A stretch of DNA of 64,000 nucleotides from Aquimonas voraii (GTDB taxonomy: Bacteria > Pseudomonadota > Gammaproteobacteria > Xanthomonadales > Xanthomonadaceae): NCBI RefSeq assembly GCF_900101825.1, contig NZ_FNAG01000001.1, forward strand, positions 1 through 64,000, written 5' to 3'. The notes beneath the pieces were generated by a model that did not search any database, had not been told where the DNA came from, and worked only from the letters and a program-made list of their open reading frames with translations. The stretch's first letter is position 1, and the number at the start of each line of letters is the position of its first letter. Below are positions 37,334 to 48,700 of the stretch, piece after piece. Position numbers and translations under genes: made by a program.

Positions 37334-37362
37334 GAACCCCGAACCCCGAACCCCGCACCCCG
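37334..37362 (+). repeat. GAACCCC heptamer array
   Basis: Three GAACCCC units and a GCACCCC, seven-base register as in the GGGATTC arrays but with C for T; probably a diverged member. Confidence 0.65.
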
Positions 37363-37407
37363 GCAAACGGCACACGACACGCAACGCCGATACCGCGGCT
37401 TCGGCAA

Positions 37408-38994
<1,587 letters not shown>

Positions 38995-39268
38995 GGCGGG
39001 GCCTTGGGTGAGGGCGTTCGTGGAGTGTGGACTCCGGTCGGCATGGACGGCGAGGGGCGCAAGTCATGTTGAAGCCGGGAATCGGGATTCGGGAGCGAAG
39101 CGGCGCGCCATCGACCGGGGAGGCGTCGCGACGAGACGGCGCAGGCTGCGCGCCGGAGGCAAGACGGCGGAGCGGACGCACTCTGGGACGGAAACTCGCG
39201 AGAGGGGTCACGATGCGCTGTACCAAAGTACGATGGCCCGCGGCGCGGTGCGCGCCGAGCATCCGGGC

Positions 39269-41098
39269 ATGAGCATGATCCGCCTGACTGTCGTCCTCGC
39301 CTGCCTCGCGCTCGCTGCCTGCGCTGCCGTTCCCGCAACGAACGAGGCCCTGCCCATGCGTCTGTCCGACGTCCGCGAGACCGTGCATCGTGCGCCCGAT
39401 GATCTGCTGAGCGCAGGTCTTGGCCTGTCCGGCCTGCAGCAGGCGACTCCGCCGGCACTCGCCGATGCCAATGCGCCGACCGCGGCGGAACTGCGCCGTC
39501 GCGCGCTCTGGGCCAACTGGCGAGGCATTGCCGATCTGACCCCGGGCGGTGGGTTCGCTGAAGTCTACGGCGCGCTGCCGGCCGTGCCGGGCCGCGAGTT
39601 CCATGCGCTCGCCTGGTTGCCCGAAGCGCGCCATCCGCATCGGGTGATGCTGCAGCTGCCCGATGCCTTCGACGCGGGTGCGCGCTGCCTTGTGGTCACG
39701 GCGTCCTCGGGCTCGCGCGGCATCTACGGCGCGATCTCGCTGGCCGGTGGCTGGGGCCTGCCGCGCGGCTGTGCGGTGGCCTACACCGACAAGGGTGCGG
39801 GTTCGGGCTTCTTCGATCTGGCGAGCGGGCAGGGCGCTGGGTTGTCTGGACTCGCCGAGGGCGAGCCGGAGTTCGCGCTGGCCGCCAGCGGTGAGCCCCT
39901 GTTCGCGGTCAAGCATGCGCACAGCGGTGACCATCCCGAGGCCGACTGGGGCCAGCATTTGCGTCAGGCCGCCGAGTTCGGCCTGCACCAGTTGAGCCGC
40001 GCGCTGCCGGCGCAGGCGCCCTTCACCTTCGAGAACACGCGGGTGATCGCGGTGGGCGTGTCCAATGGCGGTGCCGCCGTGCTGCGGGCCGCCGCGGATG
40101 CGGACGATTGGCTGGACGCCGCGGTGGCGATCGCGCCGAACGTGCATGTCGCGAACCACGGCCGACCCGCCTTCGACTATGGCACGGAAGCCGGCCTGCT
40201 GATGCCCTGCGCGCTGCTGGATGCGCGCTTCGATGCCACGCCCTTCGCGCGCACGCCGCAGGGGGCGCCCGCACAGTGGCGTCAGGCCTGCGAGTTGGCG
40301 TACGCGGCAGGCCTGCTGGCGGCTCGTTCCATCGACTCCCAGGTCGCGGAAGCGCGGCAGCGCCTCCACGAGGGCGGCTGGACCGACCAGGCGATCGCCG
40401 CCGGTGCGCTCAGCGTCAGCTTCGAGCTGTGGCGCGCGGTCGGCGCGACCTATGCCTCGGCCTACCTGCGCCGCGGGCCGACCGACATGCCCTGCGGATT
40501 CCGCGTCGCCGCCGTCGATGCGCAGGGCCAGCCGCGTGCCACCACGGTGGCCGAGCGGGCGCTGATCTGGAGCGATGGCTCGGGCATTCCGCCGACCGCC
40601 GGCGCGCAGCTGCTCTCGCCCACGGAGGCGGACGTGCCGCCGGCGCTGGCCGGCCTGCGCTGCCTCGCCGATCTCTGGGACGGCGACAGCGCAGACGCAC
40701 GAAGCCTGCGCGCGGCGGTCGCGCAGACCCAGGCAGGCCCGCCGCGCGCAGGCCTGCCGCTGACCGTGCTGCACGGTCTCGACGATGGCCTGATCCCCGA
40801 GGCCTTCAGCAGCGCGGCCTATGTGGCCCAGGCGGAGCAGGCAGGACGCGCGCTGCGCTACTGGCAGCTGTCGCACGTGCAGCACTTCGACGGTTTCCTG
40901 GGGGCGCCGCTGCTGGCCGCGCGCTACCTGCCGCTGATGCCGTATGCCTATCGCGCGCTGGATCAGGCTTGGGCGGACCTTGAGGCCGGCCGTGGGCCGC
41001 GCAGTGAGCGCGTTCGCGTGGCGGCCAAGCCTCGCGGCATCGAGGGCGCGGGCGTGGCAGCGCTGCGGGCTGAGCATCTCGCGCTGCCAGCGGGTTGA
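39269..41098 (+). CDS. D-(-)-3-hydroxybutyrate oligomer hydrolase, lipoprotein form
   Basis: 609 residues from the ATG at 39269. The first 20 residues end in a lipobox (LALAAC), so the mature protein should be a lipid-anchored envelope protein. Then family-typical blocks: VTASSGSRGIYGAI, VAYTDKGAG, VIAVGVSNGGAAVLRAA (serine in GVSNGG), and AIAPNVHV. The family cleaves 3HB oligomers produced by PHA depolymerases. It stands about 130 bases before phaE, so it belongs to the PHA locus; an envelope location would suit scavenging extracellular oligomers. Confidence 0.82.
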   Translation: MSMIRLTVVLACLALAACAAVPATNEALPMRLSDVRETVHRAPDDLLSAGLGLSGLQQATPPALADANAPTAAELRRRALWANWRGIADLTPGGGFAEVYGALPAVPGREFHALAWLPEARHPHRVMLQLPDAFDAGARCLVVTASSGSRGIYGAISLAGGWGLPRGCAVAYTDKGAGSGFFDLASGQGAGLSGLAEGEPEFALAASGEPLFAVKHAHSGDHPEADWGQHLRQAAEFGLHQLSRALPAQAPFTFENTRVIAVGVSNGGAAVLRAAADADDWLDAAVAIAPNVHVANHGRPAFDYGTEAGLLMPCALLDARFDATPFARTPQGAPAQWRQACELAYAAGLLAARSIDSQVAEARQRLHEGGWTDQAIAAGALSVSFELWRAVGATYASAYLRRGPTDMPCGFRVAAVDAQGQPRATTVAERALIWSDGSGIPPTAGAQLLSPTEADVPPALAGLRCLADLWDGDSADARSLRAAVAQTQAGPPRAGLPLTVLHGLDDGLIPEAFSSAAYVAQAEQAGRALRYWQLSHVQHFDGFLGAPLLAARYLPLMPYAYRALDQAWADLEAGRGPRSERVRVAAKPRGIEGAGVAALRAEHLALPAG

Positions 41099-41228
41099 TT
41101 CTCCGGGCCTCCGCGCGCCTGCCCCGCAAAACCCCTGTGCTAGCATCCGGCCGCATTGACGCAGGGCCCGCCGCGTGTGTCCCGCGGGCTCTGCGAACCG
41201 CGATTTCCCTTGCGCCACGAGGCTTGCG

Positions 41229-42350
41229 ATGAGCGCCAACACGCCTGATTTTTCCGCCTTCGATCCTGCCCGCATGGCCGAGCAGGTGATGGGCTTCTGG
41301 AGCTCGATGGCGAGGCCGCAGCCGGCGCCGCCGCCGTCGCCCTTCGCCGCCTTCCAGCAGATGTTCGGCGCGCAGCCGCAGCCCATGCCAGGCGCCGACC
41401 TGTTCGCCCAGGCCCAGCAGATGTACGGCCAGCTGCAGCAGGCCCTGCTGCCGGCGTTGGAGACGCCGAACTTCGACGTCGACAGCCTGATGAAGCTCTG
41501 GCGCAAGACCTTCGGCGACGCGCCGGCGATTCCGCCCGCGCTGATGGTCCCGAGCTTCCTCGCGCCGATGGCTGGCGGTGGCTCCCCGGGCTTCGCCGCC
41601 GAGATGCGCGGTGCGCTGGGGGCGGCACCTCTGGGCCTGATGCGCGAGCACCAGCAGCGCTGGCAGGCCTTCGCGCAGGCGCAGATCGACCTGCAGGCGG
41701 TGATGGAGCGCTACAACACCCTCATGCAGAAGGTGCAGCGCGAAGGCATGGCCCGTTTCGAGGCGAAGCTGCGCGCCCACAGCGAACCCGGCAAGCAGCT
41801 CGAGTCGGCGCGCGCGCTGTTCGATCTGTGGATCGACGCCAGCGAGGAAGCCTTCGCCCAGATCGCGCTCGGCCCCGAGTATCGCCACGTCTACGGCGAG
41901 CTGGTCAACGCGCAGATGCGCGTCCGCCAGTGCGGCATGGCGATCGTCGAGGAGCAGCTGAAGGCCTTGGGCCTGCCTTCGCGCACCGAGCTCGATTCCA
42001 ACCACAAGCGCACCCACGAGCTGAGCCGCGAAGTACGCGCGCTGAAACAGCGCATCGCTGAGCTGGAACTGGCGGCGCAGGGCGCCTCGAGTGAGACGCG
42101 GCGCAGGCCCGAGTCGGCCGCGCGCCCCGCAGAACCCGAGCTCCGCGCCAAGACGTCCAGCGCCGGGACCGAGTCGAAACTCCAGGCCGAGCCTGCCAGT
42201 GCCAAACCCAAGCCGCGCGCCAAGGCCGCGAAGCCGACCGCGAAAGCTGCCAAGCAGGCGGTGAAAGCCAGCGCCAGCCGCAAGAAGACGCTGCCACCGC
42301 TGGCAGCGGTCACCCCCAAGGCCCCCGCCCGCGCACGCAAGGGACGCTGA
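41229..42350 (+). CDS. phaE: Class III PHA synthase subunit PhaE, with a Lys/Ala-rich tail
   Basis: 373 residues from the ATG at 41229. Regions typical of PhaE: QQRWQAFAQAQIDLQAVMERYN and ALFDLWIDASEEAFAQIALGPEYRHVYGE. The last 85 or so residues (from about 286) are low-complexity, rich in Ala, Lys and Pro (KPKPRAKAAKPTAKAAK), like the histone-like tails of PhaF/AlgP proteins. PhaE activates PhaC at granules. The tail may tether granules to DNA or polyanions; that is inference. Four bases separate it from phaC. Confidence 0.88.
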   Translation: MSANTPDFSAFDPARMAEQVMGFWSSMARPQPAPPPSPFAAFQQMFGAQPQPMPGADLFAQAQQMYGQLQQALLPALETPNFDVDSLMKLWRKTFGDAPAIPPALMVPSFLAPMAGGGSPGFAAEMRGALGAAPLGLMREHQQRWQAFAQAQIDLQAVMERYNTLMQKVQREGMARFEAKLRAHSEPGKQLESARALFDLWIDASEEAFAQIALGPEYRHVYGELVNAQMRVRQCGMAIVEEQLKALGLPSRTELDSNHKRTHELSREVRALKQRIAELELAAQGASSETRRRPESAARPAEPELRAKTSSAGTESKLQAEPASAKPKPRAKAAKPTAKAAKQAVKASASRKKTLPPLAAVTPKAPARARKGR

Positions 42351-42353
42351 TCC

Positions 42354-43442
42354 ATGCAGCCCATGAACTTTGCTTCGATGACCGGCCCGCTGGGCTTCAC
42401 CCCCGCCAAGCTGATGCAGGACCTGCTCGACGCCCAGCGCAAGCTGCGCGAGGGCATCGACAGCCTGCAGCGCGCCGGCGACGTCGATTACGGCGCGACG
42501 CGGAAGGAGCTGGTCTGGCAGGACGGCCGCGTCCGCCTGTACCGCTATCGCGGCGAACGCGAGCCGACTGCACGCGTGCCGATCCTGATCTGCTACGCCC
42601 TCGTCAACCGGCCCTACATGGTCGACCTGCAGCACGACCGCTCGCTGGTGCGCCAGCTGCTGGCCCGCGGCGAGGACGTCTACATCATCGACTGGGGCTA
42701 CCCGGACCGCAGCCACCGCTACGAGACGCTGGACGACTACATCAACGGCTACCTGCATGCCTGCGTGCTCGAGGTCTGCCGGCGTCATCAGCTGGCCTCG
42801 ATCATCCTGCTCGGCGTCTGCCAGGGCGGCGCGTTCTCGCTGTGCTACACCAGCCTGCATCCGGAGCGCGTGCGCAACCTGATCACCATGGTGACGCCGG
42901 TGGATTTCCACACCCCGGACAACATGCTGAGCAGCTGGACGCGCAGCATGGATGTCGACCTGTTCGTCGACACGCTCGGCAACGTGCCGGCCGACCTGAT
43001 GAACCTCTGCTACCTCACGCTCAAGCCCTACCGCCTCTTCTTGCAGAAGTACGTCGGCTTCGTCGAGCAGATGGACGATCCGGTCGAGGTCGAGAACTTC
43101 GTGCGCATGGAGCGCTGGATCTTCGACTCGCCGGACCAGGTGGGCGAGGCCTTCCGCCAGTTCATCAAGGACTTCTACCAGGGCAACAAGCTGATGCGCG
43201 GCGATGTCTTCATCGGCGATCAGCGCGTCGACCTGCGCAACGTGCGCTGCCCGGTGCTGAACATCTACGCCGAGCAGGACCACCTCGTGCCACCGGACGC
43301 CTCGCGCGCGCTCAAGGCTGCCGCCGGCACCCGCGACTACACCGAGCTCAGCTTCCGCGGCGGCCACATCGGCATCTACGTCTCCGGCCGCGCCCAGCGC
43401 GAGGTGCCGGGAGCGATCGAGGAGTGGTTGCGCAAGCGGTGA
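42354..43442 (+). CDS. phaC: Class III poly(3-hydroxyalkanoate) synthase PhaC
   Basis: 362 residues, normal for class III PhaC. Alpha/beta hydrolase with the lipase-like box GVCQGG (nucleophile Cys156), Asp309 in AEQDH and His338 in RGGHIGIY, matching the triad spacing of the Allochromatium enzyme. It polymerises 3-hydroxyacyl-CoA into granules together with PhaE. No phaA thiolase follows; the supply genes (phaB) lie about 9 kb away. The gene ends at the border of an AT-richer island. Confidence 0.95.
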   Translation: MQPMNFASMTGPLGFTPAKLMQDLLDAQRKLREGIDSLQRAGDVDYGATRKELVWQDGRVRLYRYRGEREPTARVPILICYALVNRPYMVDLQHDRSLVRQLLARGEDVYIIDWGYPDRSHRYETLDDYINGYLHACVLEVCRRHQLASIILLGVCQGGAFSLCYTSLHPERVRNLITMVTPVDFHTPDNMLSSWTRSMDVDLFVDTLGNVPADLMNLCYLTLKPYRLFLQKYVGFVEQMDDPVEVENFVRMERWIFDSPDQVGEAFRQFIKDFYQGNKLMRGDVFIGDQRVDLRNVRCPVLNIYAEQDHLVPPDASRALKAAAGTRDYTELSFRGGHIGIYVSGRAQREVPGAIEEWLRKR

Positions 43443-43485
43443 GCTACGTAAGGTCGCTTCAGAACTAAGCGAGTTATCTGCGCAA

Positions 43486-45099
43486 ATGGGATCAGTAGAA
43501 ATCAGCGTGCTTCGCCGATACGCGCGAGCGGTGTATCACATGCGCTCGCAGTTGGCGCGCAGGAAACTTATGCCGGTTCTCGGTGCAGGGTCTTCAAAAC
43601 CCTTGGGATTTCCTGATTGGGGAGAGCTTATAGAGCGACTAAGAAGCCATCCTGAAGTCAATGCATCCCATCTCGCTTTTCCTGCGGGATCAAAAACTTC
43701 GAGCGCCGAAGTGCTCTTCGAGCATTTTCGACAAAGCCTCAGGCATTCGCCCGATGAGTCCTCTGAGCCATTCAGTATCAGAAAGAGGCAAGTTCGGCTT
43801 CGCTGGCTTTCGGTGGTGCGTGATTGCCTCTATCAGGGAGTCGCCCAGGTCAGCTCCCATCCTTATCTTCGTCAGTTTGTTGAATTGATCGCGAAGGCTC
43901 CGCTCACAGTAAACTATAATTTCGATGATTCGGTTGAGGAGATGCTCGACGAGTTGCGTGTCTCTGGGGGCGTAGCTCAACAGGCATATGAAACCGTTTG
44001 GGAGCCCACTGTTCAATTTTCGCTAGATTCCGGAGTCATCTATCATCCAAATGGCTTCTTGCCGCGCGAACACAAGCGAGCCGGGAGCGCTTGGCTAACT
44101 TTTTCTGAGGAGTCTTTTGAGGATCAGTTGATTGATGCGCAGCATGGGGTTTACTCAACCCTGTTGTCGCACTTTTTCAGAAACACGGGATTGCTCATCG
44201 GAATCTCGTTAAACGATCCTACGTTGCGCAATCTCCTCAGGCAGTGTGCGCGGGCGAATCCTGGGCATGTTCACTACTACGTGGCGTATTCTGAGAAGCC
44301 GGCCGCTGAGTTGACGCGAGAGGTGCTGCTTCAACGAGATGCGCGCTTCCGTACTTTCAATGTAGTTACTTTGAGTTTGTGTGACACCGAGATTTGTGCC
44401 TTGGCGCGAATCCTATCTATGAGCGATGAGGACTTCGCCATCCTGGCAGACGATGCCGGTGTTCCCAAGAACTTCGTTTTTTATCTGTCCGGTCCCGTCG
44501 GTGTAGGAAAAACGACCGTCCTTTCCCACCTCAAATGTTTGAGAGTGTTTTCTGAGTGGCTGGAGCCGAAGCCAGAATTGGTCTTGAAAGCAGCAGACTC
44601 GTTGACTGAGTGTGAGCGGGCTTCGGTTGATGCGTGGATTGATAGGCAGTTCAAGAACAAGAATCTGTTGCTGAGTCGGCTCGAGCACCAGCTTTGTGCT
44701 TGCGACAGGTCGCTAATTGATCCGCTTGCTTTTGCGGATACAGGGTCCCGCTCAAAAAGGGTTCAAGAGTTGCTGGCGCTTTTCGCTGGTCACGGGGGGC
44801 CGGTAAGAGGTGCCGTGGTTCTTTTGGTTGGCAGCCCTGAAATTTTGGACTTGAGGTCGAAATCAAGACATAAGCAAGGCTCGGTAGAGTATCTTCGCTC
44901 ATTGCAGGAGCGATTCAGCTCGTTATGGTCTTGTGATAGCGGTGAGGGTGTCGAAGTTTTCGTCGTGGATACTGCTGAGCTGTCCATCCGGGAGGTCGTT
45001 CACGAGGTGTCGAAGATAATTCATCTCGAAGATTTCAGGCCGGTTGATCTGCGTGATGTGGCTAATCGTTTTGGGGTGACTGGTGGTAACGTCTCGTAA
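43486..45099 (+). CDS. SIR2-like domain fused to a deoxynucleoside-kinase-like P-loop domain (candidate defence effector)
   Basis: 537 residues. N-terminal SIR2-like half: VLGAGSS (31-37) and FPDW (42-45), TVNYNFDD (141-148), YHPNGFLP (186-193) and LIGISLNDPTLRNLL (237-251), the blocks of the NAD-consuming SIR2 domains of bacterial defence. The usual HG is replaced by NG in HPNG. C-terminal half: Walker A GPVGVGKTT (336-344), then LSRLEHQLCACDRSLIDPLAFA (396-417), resembling the DRS motif of dNK-type kinases. The codon use is AT-richer than its neighbours. No clear ribosome binding site before the ATG. Family assignment is by motif, not search. Confidence 0.7.
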   Translation: MGSVEISVLRRYARAVYHMRSQLARRKLMPVLGAGSSKPLGFPDWGELIERLRSHPEVNASHLAFPAGSKTSSAEVLFEHFRQSLRHSPDESSEPFSIRKRQVRLRWLSVVRDCLYQGVAQVSSHPYLRQFVELIAKAPLTVNYNFDDSVEEMLDELRVSGGVAQQAYETVWEPTVQFSLDSGVIYHPNGFLPREHKRAGSAWLTFSEESFEDQLIDAQHGVYSTLLSHFFRNTGLLIGISLNDPTLRNLLRQCARANPGHVHYYVAYSEKPAAELTREVLLQRDARFRTFNVVTLSLCDTEICALARILSMSDEDFAILADDAGVPKNFVFYLSGPVGVGKTTVLSHLKCLRVFSEWLEPKPELVLKAADSLTECERASVDAWIDRQFKNKNLLLSRLEHQLCACDRSLIDPLAFADTGSRSKRVQELLALFAGHGGPVRGAVVLLVGSPEILDLRSKSRHKQGSVEYLRSLQERFSSLWSCDSGEGVEVFVVDTAELSIREVVHEVSKIIHLEDFRPVDLRDVANRFGVTGGNVS

Positions 45100-45550
45100 G
45101 CTATACTTGGCCGCGCCACTATTCAATGATCTTGAGAGGGGTTTCAACGCGGATCTTTGCGCTTTGCTAGAGCGGCGTTTCGATGTCTTTCTGCCCCAGC
45201 GAGACGGGCACTTGCTTCCTGGTAGTGGCCTTGTGGGAAGCGAGTTTGATCAGAAGGCTCGCCAAGTTCATAAGATGGATGTTAGCGCAATGGAAGGCGC
45301 GGATTTGATATTTGCCGTCCTCGATGGGCGGGTAATAGATGAGGGCGTTTGCTTTGAGATCGGATTTTGCTTTGCGCTTGGCAAGCGCTGCATTGCTTTG
45401 CGCACCGATTCGCGTGTGCTGCTGCCCTCTGGGATTAATCCGATGATTTCACTTAGCCTCTCTCGGATTTTCGCATCGTTGCGCGAAGTGGAAAGTTGGG
45501 TTGAGGCGGGTGCGCCTTTGATCGCCCATAACGGGGGAACCTCAGATTGA
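45083..45550 (+). CDS. Nucleoside 2-deoxyribosyltransferase-like protein
   Basis: 155 residues from a GTG at 45083, overlapping the SIR2 gene end by 17 bases, so the two are coupled. Motifs of the family: LYLAAPLF (7-14), FLPQRDG (36-42), ADLIFAVLDGRVIDEGVCFEIGF (73-95) with the nucleophile Glu92, and GK at 100-101. The family transfers or hydrolyses 2-deoxyribose at N-glycosidic bonds, on nucleosides or NAD-like compounds. Base use is AT-rich like its partner. Role proposed here: make or break a nucleotide signal that controls the SIR2 partner. Confidence 0.72.
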   Translation: MVTSRKLYLAAPLFNDLERGFNADLCALLERRFDVFLPQRDGHLLPGSGLVGSEFDQKARQVHKMDVSAMEGADLIFAVLDGRVIDEGVCFEIGFCFALGKRCIALRTDSRVLLPSGINPMISLSLSRIFASLREVESWVEAGAPLIAHNGGTSD

Positions 45551-45752
45551 CCAAGTGCCGGTTCTTGGGCGAGTGGACAGCTGTTTGGCAAAGAGTTGCG
45601 GATGGCTCGCTTGCGATTATTTCGGGGTGCTTGAATTGAGGTTTACGGGCCTGATCTGAATTTTGCGTGTGGGGTCTGCCGAAGCATCCGCCACTTGCCT
45701 AAGTGCTGGCGCCTGCGCAGTATCGCGCCTGCCCACGCCCTGCCTCGCCCGA

Positions 45753-48700
45753 ATGAACGACCTCCCGAGCCCGGCTCGCCGGCTGTTGCGCCGCCTGTGC
45801 GTGTTGCTGGTGCTGGCGGCGCCCCTGCTCGGCCCGCGTGGTGCTGTCGCAGCCCAGCGCTACGACCATGAAGACGGGCTACCGAGCGCGCAGGTGCAGT
45901 CGCTGGCGATGGATGCGCGCGGCTTCCTGTGGATCGGCACCCAGGATGGCGTGGTCCGCTTCGACAGCCACCGCTTCCTGCCGATCGATGTCGACGGCGG
46001 CTTCAGCGCGCCCGATCCGCATGTGCGCCGTATGCTGGCCGTGCCCGGTGCGGTCTATCTTGCGACGCGCTCGCGTCTGCTGCGCTTCGATCTGGCGACC
46101 GAGCGCCTCGATGAGCTGCGCTCGGGCAACGAGGAGATCGTCGGCGTCTATGCACTGAAGGCTGACGCGAACGGTTCGATTTATGCGGGCACCGAGTCCG
46201 GCCAGCTCTTCCGCTGGCAGGACGCCGACTGGCAGACGCCGCTGCAGCCGCTGCGCCTGCTCGATGCCGAAGGCCAACCATGGCGCGAGCCGCTGGCGAT
46301 CAATGACCTGGCGGTGGGCGCGTCGACGCTGTGGCTGGCGACCATGGGCGGCATCCACGCCCTCGATCCGGACAGCTTGCGCCTGCGCTTCCAGCCGCTG
46401 GACCTTCCGCAGGTGCAGGGCGGCCGCGCGCACGTGTCGGCGGTACACGAGGACGCCCAGGGCCGGCTGTGGGTCGGCTTCTGGAACGATGGCCTGGCGC
46501 GCTTCTCGCCCGCCACCGGGCGCACCGACTGGTTCCACCCAAGCCTCGGCAACAGCGGCGCGCTGCGGGCGACCAGCGTGTACAGCTTCTTCGAGCGCGG
46601 CGACCGCCTCTACATCGGCAGCAACCGCGGGCTGGTGGTCTACCGCCGGGACTGCGACTGCCTGCGCGGCCTGAACCTGCCGGAATGGGAAGCGCGCGAA
46701 GGCAGCGGGGTGATCATCACCAGTCTTGCCGCCGAGCCCGGCGGTGATGGCCTCTGGGCCGCCGTGTGGGGCTCGGGCCTGGCCCGCTTTTCGCGCTTCG
46801 ACGAAGCTGTGGAGCGCCAGTTGCCGATCGAGGGGCGCAGCGACTCGCTGGGCCATCCGATGGTGTCCTCGCTGCTGGTCGACCACCGTCGGCGGCTGTG
46901 GATCGGCACCTATGGCGCGGGCGTGCACTGGGTGGACGCCGACCAGCGCAGTGCAGGCCTGCACTGGCCGCTGCAGCGTCTGCCCTTCGGCGAGTGGCGG
47001 GTCGAGTCGCGTTTCATCTGGCATCTGCGCGAGCTTGACGACGCTCTGCTGGTCGGCAGTGGCTACGGCCTGTTCCGCTGGGACGGCGGGCAGCTTCAGG
47101 AGATCGACGCTGAGCTGCAGAGCCTGCGCAGCAGCCTTGTCCTTGGCGATGGCCGCCTGCTGGTCGGAACGGGTTGGGGGCTGTTCCTCAATCAGGACGG
47201 TGGTCGCGGGCCCGTGCAGCGGGTTGCCCTGGAGGGCGCGGACGGCCGGCCGGTGTGGTCGATCCAGCGCTGGCGCGACGAGGTCTGGCTGGGCACCGAC
47301 CGCGGCCTGCTCCGCCTTGATGCGCAGCTGCGGCCGCGCGCGCGGGTGGCGGTTGGCGCGGATGATCGCAGCCTGCCCGGCGCGGTGGTGTGGGCGCAGA
47401 AGCCCGACGCCGAGGGCCGCCTGTGGCTCGCCACATCGGGCGGGCTGGTGAGCGTGCCCGACGCGCCCGGCGAGCCGCGCTTCGAACGCCAGTCGTCCTT
47501 GCTCGCGGCCGGCATCCGCAGCGTCAACAGCATCGAGTTCGATGCCACAGGCGACCTGTGGGCGGGCTCGCCGCGCGGCCTGCTGCGCTACCGGCCGCAA
47601 AGCGGCGAACTCGATCTGCTCGAAGCACGCGACGGTCTCTTGAGTTCGCAGCAGAACATTGGCGCCAGCGCCAGCGATGGCGAGCGGCTCTATTTCGGCG
47701 GCATTGGTGGCTTCATCGCCTTCCGTCCCGAAGACGTTCCGGCGCGCTCCGCAAGCCTGCGTCCGACGGTGGTGAGGTGGCGGCTGGGCCAGGGAGAGTG
47801 GTTGCCGGGCAACGGCGAGATCGCGCTACCGCATGGCCATGCGCCGCTGCAGGTCGAGTTCAGCGCCTTCCACTACGACCGCCCCGAGCGCGTCCGCTAC
47901 GCCTATCGCTGGCATCCCGCGGAAACCGAGTTCACGCCGCTGGGCGACGCCCACAGCGCGGTGTTCAGCCGCCTGCCGACCGGCCGCCAGCGGCTGGAGC
48001 TGCGCGCCCGGTTGGAAGGCGCAGCGCCGGCTGCGGCCGAGGCCGTCGTGCTTGAGGTGGAGGTCGCCCAGGCCTGGCACCAGACGCTGTGGGCGAGACT
48101 GCTGATCGGTACGGCCCTGGTGCTGGCCTGGATCGGTTTCAACCGTCTGCGCCTGCGCCAGGCCAGGCGCTACGCGCAGGGCCTGGAGCGCGAGGTCGGC
48201 GAGCGCACGCGCGAGCTGCGCGTCGCCAAGGAGGCGCTGGAGCAGGCCAATGCGCGTCTCCGTCGGCAGGTGGCGATGGATCCACTGACCGGGCTGGCCA
48301 ACCGGCGCGCGCTGTTCGCCGCGATCGAGGCCCGGCAGGATCGCACTCGCGCTGCCGGCGTGCTGCTGATCGATCTCGATCACTTCAAACGCATCAATGA
48401 CCGTCATGGGCATGACGTCGGCGATGCCGTGCTGGTCGACTTCGCCGGCGTGCTGCAGCGTGAGGTGCATCGCGACTGCCTGTGCGCGCGCTACGGCGGC
48501 GAGGAGTTCCTGCTGCTGCTGGACGAGGCCACGCCTGCGGCGCTCGCTGCATTGGCAGAGCGTCTGTTGACGGATGTGCGCGGACGCCGCCTGCGGCTGG
48601 AGGGACATCCGCCGGTGCACTACACGATAAGTATCGGCGTGGCCCTGGCTGCGCCCGACGAGCCGGTGGTGGCGGTGATCCAGCGAGCGGACCGGGCGCT

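Noticed and set aside
43486-45550. Thoeris system
   Set aside because: SIR2-like domain present, but no TIR protein and no SLOG domain recognised; the partner is a deoxyribosyltransferase.
45879-47600. 573-codon open frame on the minus strand
   Set aside because: Antisense shadow of the propeller region of the diguanylate cyclase gene.
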